The position numbers were made by a program, and so were the translations under genes. Source: Ligustrum vulgare (lineage: Eukaryota > Streptophyta > Magnoliopsida > Lamiales > Oleaceae). From it: a stretch of DNA of 64,000 nucleotides. The stretch covers positions 14,708,133-14,772,132 of the forward strand of contig OY743187.1 of NCBI GenBank assembly GCA_963555705.1. The letters are read 5' to 3'. The notes below the pieces were generated by a model. It was not told the origin of the DNA and did not search any database. It saw only the letters and a list, made by a program, of their open reading frames with translations. Below, in pieces: positions 57,678 to 64,000 of the stretch (positions within the stretch are counted from its first letter, which is position 1; each line of letters starts with the position of its first letter).

Positions 57678-58697
57678 TGAAGTTTTTATAAAATATATGT
57701 AATATATGTAATCAATACATTAAAAATTAAACTTAATCAAAAATTAAAATATATATTTTCATGAATTCCAAAAAAAAAATGTCTTGAGCACCGTGCAAGA
57801 TATTTTCATTTCTTTAATGTGTGTGTGTGTGTCTATATATATATATTGAAGTTTTTATAAAAATATATGTAATCAATACATTAAAAATTAAATCTAATAA
57901 AAAATTAAAATACATTAAAAAGAAAAATGGTGATGAATTCAAATAAAATTAAAACAAATTTAATACAAAAAATTTAATTAAGCGCCAAATTTTAAGACGC
58001 GTGAGTATTTTTTTTCTCATTTTGATTAGTGTTATCTTTTAAAAAATTTCAAATTCGATAATATTTTGTAATAAAATATTATTTGTACTATATTTTTTAT
58101 TTGATATGATTGTATAATCAACATATTTTCATGAATTCTAAAAAAAGAAATGTCTTGAACATCGTGCAAGACATTATCATTTCTTTAATACGTATATGTA
58201 TACGTGTGTGTGTGTACTATATTTTTTATTTGATATGATTGTATAATCAACATATTTTCATGAATTCTAAAAAAAGAAATGCCTTGAACATCGTGCAAGA
58301 CATTATCATTTATTTAATACGTATATGTATACTCGCGCGTGTGTGTGTTGAAGTATTTATAAAATATATGTAATTGATACATTAAAAATTAAACTTAATC
58401 AAAAATTAAAATATATTAAAAATAAAATTGGTGATGAATACAAATAAAATTAAAACAAATTTAATACAAAAAAATTAATTAAACACCAAATCTTAAGACG
58501 CTTGAGTATTTTTTTTTTCTATTTTGATTAGTTTTGTTTTGTTTTGTTTTTTTTTTAAATTTCGAATTTGATAATATATTGTAATAAAAATTGTACTATA
58601 TTTTTTATATGATATGATTGTATGATCAACATATTTTCTTGAATTCTAATTATAATCGTGGATAGAAATCCCGTGCATCGCACGGGTATGATACTAG
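57045..58697 (+). mobile_element. Non-autonomous Helitron, with internal repeats
   Basis: The 5' end TCTATATATAATAATAGGAT follows an A. The 3' end has the hairpin CCCGTGCATCGCACGGG and then TATGATACTAG, followed by T. This is the Helitron layout (TC at 5', hairpin plus CTRR at 3', insertion between A and T, no target duplication). A second 5'-end copy begins at about 57285, suggesting a nested or duplicated Helitron. It also holds several (TG)n runs, two or three copies of a GAACATCGTGCAAGACATT block and the MITE at 57474. No Rep/helicase gene. Confidence 0.8.
57474..57644. mobile_element. Short MITE-like inverted-repeat element inside the Helitron
   Basis: CCTTGTTTGAGCCTCATTAT at the left and the inverted copy ATAATGGGGCTCAAACAAGG at the right, nearly perfect over 23 bases. 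Target duplication not clear. Confidence 0.7.
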
Positions 58698-58699
58698 TC

Positions 58700-59050
58700 T
58701 TACCTTAATAAATCAAACGAATTTTGGAAATAAAAGGAAAGCTGCACATTCAAATATGTTCCTAAATTCTATAAATATTGTTTTCTTTCAATTTGTTTTA
58801 GTTTTATCCAGATTAACTTTCTCTTGAGTCAAGACTCCTGATTAATTGTGATCTAGAAAACAAACCTAATATCGATATACTAATTATCCCTCTATCAATA
58901 ATTAATTATTTAACACAACTAAAATTATTGTCAACATGAATTAATAAAATGCATTTATGTCGAAATCGTTACCACCAAATAATTATATTTAATAAAATTT
59001 CAGGGCGTTACAAACTTCCCTCCTTAAAATGAATTTTGTCCTCGAAATTT
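58700..59050 (-). repeat. LTR end in minus orientation with purine tract
   Basis: The minus strand reads ACAAAATTCATTTTAAGGAG, GGAAGTT (polypurine tract) and then TGTAACGCCCTGAAATTTT, the start of a 3' LTR at 59012. The start resembles that of the LTR at 56163 but faces the other way. Its far end was not found; the Helitron lies within or beside it. Confidence 0.5.
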
Positions 59051-59587
59051 ACACATTTAAGACTTCTTCATTCTTTATAAATTCTTACCATTCCTGACAC
59101 ATATAAATTCAACTATTATTAATCTTTCAATGAAAATTTATTTCTTTCCATGCTCGCATGAACAATATTCAAATACTCTGTGAAAAGTTTCAACAAATAA
59201 ATTATGCGAGGTAAAAAAAAAAAAAACTTATATACTTCATAATATAAAGCAAGATGATTTATAATCATGCTAAAAGAATGCTAAAAGAATAAATTTTCAT
59301 TTCATACATTGGATCAATCGGAGAGCGATCGAATAGTGAGCATCGCATGCCAAGAATTATCCACATAAGCTAGCTGATAGTTGAAAAGCTAATTGGGAGC
59401 GGATAGCTGATAAACTAGTTGATTAAAATAAAAATATTTGGTAAAATTAGTTGAAAAGCTAGCTCAAAAATACAAAATCACATAAAAAGAAAAATATATT
59501 TTAAATACCCTAATAGCATTGGGGAGTAGTTTTAAAAAAATAAAGAAACTAAAAATGGAATAAAAAATGAAAAGCTCATATAGCTTA

Positions 59588-59625
59588 CTAGTTCTACCAC
59601 CCGTGCGATGCACGGTATTAGATAT
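59588..59625 (-). mobile_element. 3' end of a Helitron on the minus strand
   Basis: The minus strand reads CCGTGCATCGCACGG, GTGGTAGAA, CTAG and then T, very similar to the 3' end at 58665-58697. Its 5' end to the right was not identified. Confidence 0.6.
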
Positions 59626-59629
59626 ATAA

Positions 59630-62600
59630 ATTTTTTTTAAAGTAAGATGTAAAAAATTAAACTTGTAAAGAAAAAAACTAAATTCTAAAATACAAAATAT
59701 TGTTCATAAATCTATACATATTTATGAAGTTTAAATTAAAAAGAACAAATTATTTCAAATTCACAAAACCCATTGGATACCATTCCAACAAATTTGAATA
59801 TCTAAATCAATAATTATATCGAATTTACACCGTGGGCATCTCAAAATACTATTGTATTATAATCTCTGTGAAAATCATTAAAAAAATAGTAGAAGATGAA
59901 TATTCTGTTCGACGGCTATTAAGACTAAATATATCACATCAAATTTGGCGAAATAGTGTAATAAGACAAAATTAATGGGATATTCAATATAATAATAGTA
60001 ACCTGATAGCATCATCCTTCAAATGAACTTACAACTTTTATGTAACACGTGCTAAACAGAAATTAACAATGAACGTGTAACAAATTACGTAAAACCACAA
60101 GAATCATGACAAAACTTCACCCACCTAATAATCGACCTATTCCAATTCCTGCCTGAAACCAAAAGCTGAATCTATAATGAGAACCTGAGATGGAAAGGAA
60201 AGAATGTAATTAACATATCTGACAAAAATATGAACATGAAAACACATCATTTAAAAAAAAAAACAAACAAACAACTTGAAGTATCTTAATGACTATCTTG
60301 CTAACTTTATCCCCCCGATGGACATAGCAATAAGTACATCTACAACCATCACCACCATTGAAATACTGAAGAAAGCATCTTACATGATGAACATAATATA
60401 AAATTTGGAAGTTGCAGAGAGTTCTTAAATTATTGACTGCTGTTTTTCGAATGTGTTTCTTTTTTTTTGGGAGTTTTGTCTAACTAACTAACCAAACTAA
60501 AAAAAAACAAAAATACGGTGATAGAAATGCTACTGAAACCAACACATGTAGTTGATTGCAGAAACAATTCAAATAAAAAACAATGTACTTGTATCATTTT
60601 GTACCAAAAAAACCTAAAAAATTAGAAGGAAAAAACTCAACTCTAGAAAGCCAAGTGCCAAGAAAATATAATAATGCATGACAATCTTAAAACTAATAAA
60701 TAGTTCAGTGTTGTTGGTAGGAGGGTACCAACAACTAAAATTATTATTATAAGAGATAAATTAAGATTTATATTAAGATGTACTAAGCACTTCCATAAAT
60801 AGAGAGGTGAATAAAATAATAAGCTTAAATCCATCAATAAATTCGGGCATAAATTAGCAGTTTAACTCCAAAAAAAAAAAAAAAAAAAAAAAGAATCTCA
60901 ATTCAAATTAATTCACTTCAAGTCCCAATTAGCAAGAAAATCCTCAACTTATGCCAAAAAAATAAAAATAAAAAGAAAAAAGATAGGGAGTTTATAAATG
61001 AAGAAGTTTCATGAAAAAAAAAATTGAAAACTAAATTTGCACAGAAGAAAAAATGGATTTTCTTGAATTTGAACTAAGATTGATCTATTACAACATGATA
61101 ATAAAGAGTTGAAAAGTGGCTCTTGAAGCTTCAATGGGTCAAAGTAGCTTCAAGAATCAAGAATCCATCAAGAATTGTTTAAAGCAAAGCCAAGCTAACG
61201 AACCGACACAAAAAAAAAAAGGCTTTATGAGGCAGAAGGTGAATTTCCATTTTTTCTTCTATTTGGAAAAGATTTGGTACAAATGGTATGGCAAAGGCTG
61301 TATAATGTACAATAAGTGATTGGGGGGGAAAAAAGGAAGGAAGATGTTAATTTCAACTATTTTTATCAGTTATTATTAATATATTGAAATTACAAATTTA
61401 GATGAATTCTCTATGATATGGATTAGATGAATTGCACAGAAGGATGAAAATATATACCCATTTATGCGTTTTGAGAAGGTAACTTGCCTGTGTTTCAGTT
61501 GAATCTTTCCTCTCACCAGTTTCTGTAAAATAAGTGAAACCCTGATTACAAACAATCACCATGAAATGACATTAAAAAATTAATCAACATATTCACCCAC
61601 TGGTATAGGAAAAAGAAAATCTCTACCATTTTCTTCAAGCACTTTTAGTTTTCCTTAGGCTCTAATCTAATGTATCACAGTTGAATTACGTCCTTTGTTT
61701 ACCGCTATAATAAGATCAAGAACATTGATATAGATAATGAGTATTGCATTATCTATAGAGAAGGAAGATGATGGTTCAGATTTTCAACCTATGAACATTG
61801 AGAACATTGGTATCTATACATTCAGAAATGGTATAAATTTGAACTTTGTATGCAACTGCCATTGCAACTATTTTGTTTCTGGCAATAGATAAATTAAGAA
61901 TGATGTATCAAAGAATACTCATTTTGGTAGAAATGGATTTGATAAGATTATGCAAGCAATTTATGCACAAAAGAGGGTCAGTTGACATTATCCATCTCTA
62001 CATCAGTAAGCTTACTCCTGTTCTTTAGGGTGAGCACCCAGCTGAGGATATTGTGAAATAAGGGTTGTATGAAGCATTGCTTAAAATTTTAAAACATGCT
62101 CAGTACGCATGTCAGAGTGCAAAATTACAGACAACAAAATATCAGCAAAGTAGGAATATATACCCACTAAACCATCTGTTGCCCAAACTGTCCGAACCAT
62201 TTGTAATATGCCTTTTTGGTTCTGAAAGTAACAAAAAAGCAACCCCTTTATTACCAAAGCATGAAACTTCATTCATAAATATAAATAAAGTAGTAACAGC
62301 ACAATATTGTTCATTTTCAGAAAGAAATACATTCGCTAATATCGTTATTATTAAACAACCTAGCGTCAACTGAGAATAACTTAGCTTTGTATCTGCATCT
62401 TAATCTTAATTGTATCAACATGATGCATCATTCATTCACCAAATGCTCCTGCGATTCTTCCCCATAAGAATTACCTCCACACTACACGCACAAAAATGCA
62501 AGTAAAATCAGTAGAAACTTTCAAATGCTTAAATAAAGAAATCAAACATTTGGCCAGTTGGTTTAAACAGCAAGAAATTCAACATGAAAAGGGAAGAATC

Positions 62601-62782
62601 CACATATTCCAAGAAAACCCATTTTCTCATATCAAAAGAAAAAAAAAATCAAGAATCAAAATTAACCTCTTTCGTTTGGAACAGGAAAACTCAACCTCTT
62701 ATCCTCAAACTCAAGAGTTCGTGAAGCACCTCCACTACTCTTTTTTCAGCTTTTGGGTTAGCAGCTTCTACTCTCCTTGAAT
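59630..62782. other. AT-rich region without a recognisable gene
   Basis: Short ORFs unlike known families, poly-A and poly-T runs. It could hold introns or 3' exons of a minus-strand gene starting near 63080, but no exon could be recognised. Confidence 0.35.
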
Positions 62783-63082
62783 TCAAGTACGGAGAGGGCA
62801 GAAGGGAAGTCCATTTTCTGCCACCTCTAATGATATCTTAGCTCTCTTCAGATGACCACATGTGTTTAACGACCCTTCACGTGCCAGCCTCTCCTCTTGT
62901 GCAGTTGCCGCCAGTGAGGGATCCCAAAACTCCAAATCCAGATACAATCTCCCGCTTACATATTTTAGGGAAAAGAATTGAGTCCAAGAGGTGAAGAAGT
63001 GTAAATCTTCAGAAGCTTTACAGGAACCGGTGAAGAACTCCCGGGTCGACACAGCGGAGGTCGGTGGTGGGCGGAGGCGCAT
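62783..63082 (-). CDS. Hypothetical 99-residue ORF
   Basis: A minus-strand ORF starting MRLRPPPTSAVSTREFF in a patch that is clearly more GC-rich than its surroundings. It contains LYLDLEFWDPSLAATAQEERLAREG. I do not recognise it. There is no signal peptide or obvious membrane segment. A possible splice donor (GTACTTG) lies just before its stop, so it may be the first exon or leader of a larger gene running left. A non-coding origin is equally possible. Confidence 0.2.
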   Translation of the reverse strand: MRLRPPPTSAVSTREFFTGSCKASEDLHFFTSWTQFFSLKYVSGRLYLDLEFWDPSLAATAQEERLAREGSLNTCGHLKRAKISLEVAENGLPFCPLRT

Positions 63083-63299
63083 TTAAGGGTTGGCTTGACT
63101 TTCGTTTGGGAAAGAGAGGAGATATTTCCGCTCTCGATTTGCAGATTTCGTGGGATGAACGGAATGACAAAATGCTTTGGAAAACTTTCCCAGATGAAAA
63201 GACAGTTCCTTTGGAAAGTGGTTTCTTTGAGATTTGGGATATTGAAAATTGAAAATGTCAGATGAGTTGGTTGTAGGGTTTCTATTCTTTGACTCATTG

Positions 63300-64000
63300 T
63301 TACTTTACTTTATGTTATTTATTTTGCAAGCTTTTTCCTGCACTACCAAGCAGCGTCCAGGCGGGAATATTTGGGCAGGCTTCTCTCATACAACTATTCT
63401 ACTTTTATATAGTTATAAGATAAGATAAGATAAGATTTGAAAAGTTTGTAGAGGAAGCTTTTGAGATAAGCTCTAATTTCTCAAATAAACTCATCAACCA
63501 GACGGAGCTTATTTTAGTAGATGAAGCTTATAAGCTCATAAAAATAAGCTAGAAGGCTTACCAAACATACTCTCAGTTAAAATTCGCAAAAACTCAACTA
63601 TGTTTTGAAACTCATAAGATTTATGACAATACTTAATTATTATCAACTCCTAAAAATATTAGAATTAAGCAATTATAGCATGAGAATTTAAAAAGAAGAT
63701 GGAAATTTCCATCCAAATTTATATTTCCAGCCAGAATTCTAAAATACACCTGCTTGGCATTCCATTATTGGAGACCATTTCGACGACTTTGAGGATGTAA
63801 ACATTGAAAATATTTATTAAAAAATGACATAGCACAATTTAAAAATATAAAAATAGCAAGTCGTCAAATAAAATTTATTCTCCAATATATACAAATTACC
63901 AAAAAGTAAATTATAACTCTAAAACATCGTTGAGTCCATTACATTGATTTCTTTGCTTCAAGTCTTCAAACTTACATTATTCTATTAGACTGTAATTGAT
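63300..64000. other. AT-rich right edge of the window
   Basis: Contains GATAAGATAAGATAAGAT (63418-63435) and several AAGCTTAT / ATAAGCTC words around 63450-63560, which resemble the ends of common plant hAT MITEs, but no complete element could be bounded. Confidence 0.35.

Noticed and set aside
63064..63297. Overlapping ORFs on both strands near the GC-rich patch
   Set aside because: No family resemblance; only the 62783-63082 ORF was kept, at low confidence.

Overview
This is a nuclear window from a dicot-like flowering plant: AT-rich, gene-poor, with GT-AG introns. The species cannot be read from the sequence. Two host genes are recognisable. Most of the rest is transposable elements (TEs), many nested in each other. 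I saw no rRNA, tRNA or CRISPR.

Layout. (1) 1-1900: a duplicated AT-rich upstream block, a promoter, and an intact intronless gene for a secreted hybrid proline-rich protein. (2) 3975-23283, minus strand: a gene for a CCR4-NOT subunit 10 (CNOT10)-like TPR protein. Exons 1-5 have clean splice sites. The large 3' exon carries two single-base deletions and lacks about 60 internal codons. Its introns hold a young, intact Tnt1-like Copia element (8288-13464), several MITEs and an old Copia element (16563-21978). Inside the old Copia sits an unusual element (17516-20639) whose two LTRs are inverted relative to each other, yet it is bounded by a perfect 5-bp target duplication. (3) 23628-33280: a Mutator-like element inserted about 345 bp upstream of the CNOT10-like start codon. 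It carries a captured, multi-exon Ulp1/C48 protease gene (plus strand) and a full-length MuDR-type transposase ORF (minus strand). The two converge on a telomere-like minisatellite. (4) 35560-37900: relic of a second, unrelated MULE transposase. (5) 37900-47650: AT-rich sequence with hAT and Tourist-like MITEs (two of them nested) and a Copia gag scrap. (6) 47656-54725: a decayed Ty3/Gypsy element with a 5-bp target duplication and a hAT MITE inside it. (7) 54900-59630: tandem repeats, Gypsy RT relic, LTR ends and Helitrons. (8) 59630-64000: AT-rich sequence with one weak ORF.

Most notable: the inverted-LTR element. Both LTRs keep a tRNA-iMet-type primer-binding site on the inner side, and the homology between its arms ends exactly at the end of that site, which points to an abnormal reverse-transcription product that still integrated. 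Its LTRs carry seven copies of a 12-bp palindrome-like motif (consensus TTACGGCCGTAA). Several unrelated element ends in the window carry comparable clusters of CpG-centred palindromes.
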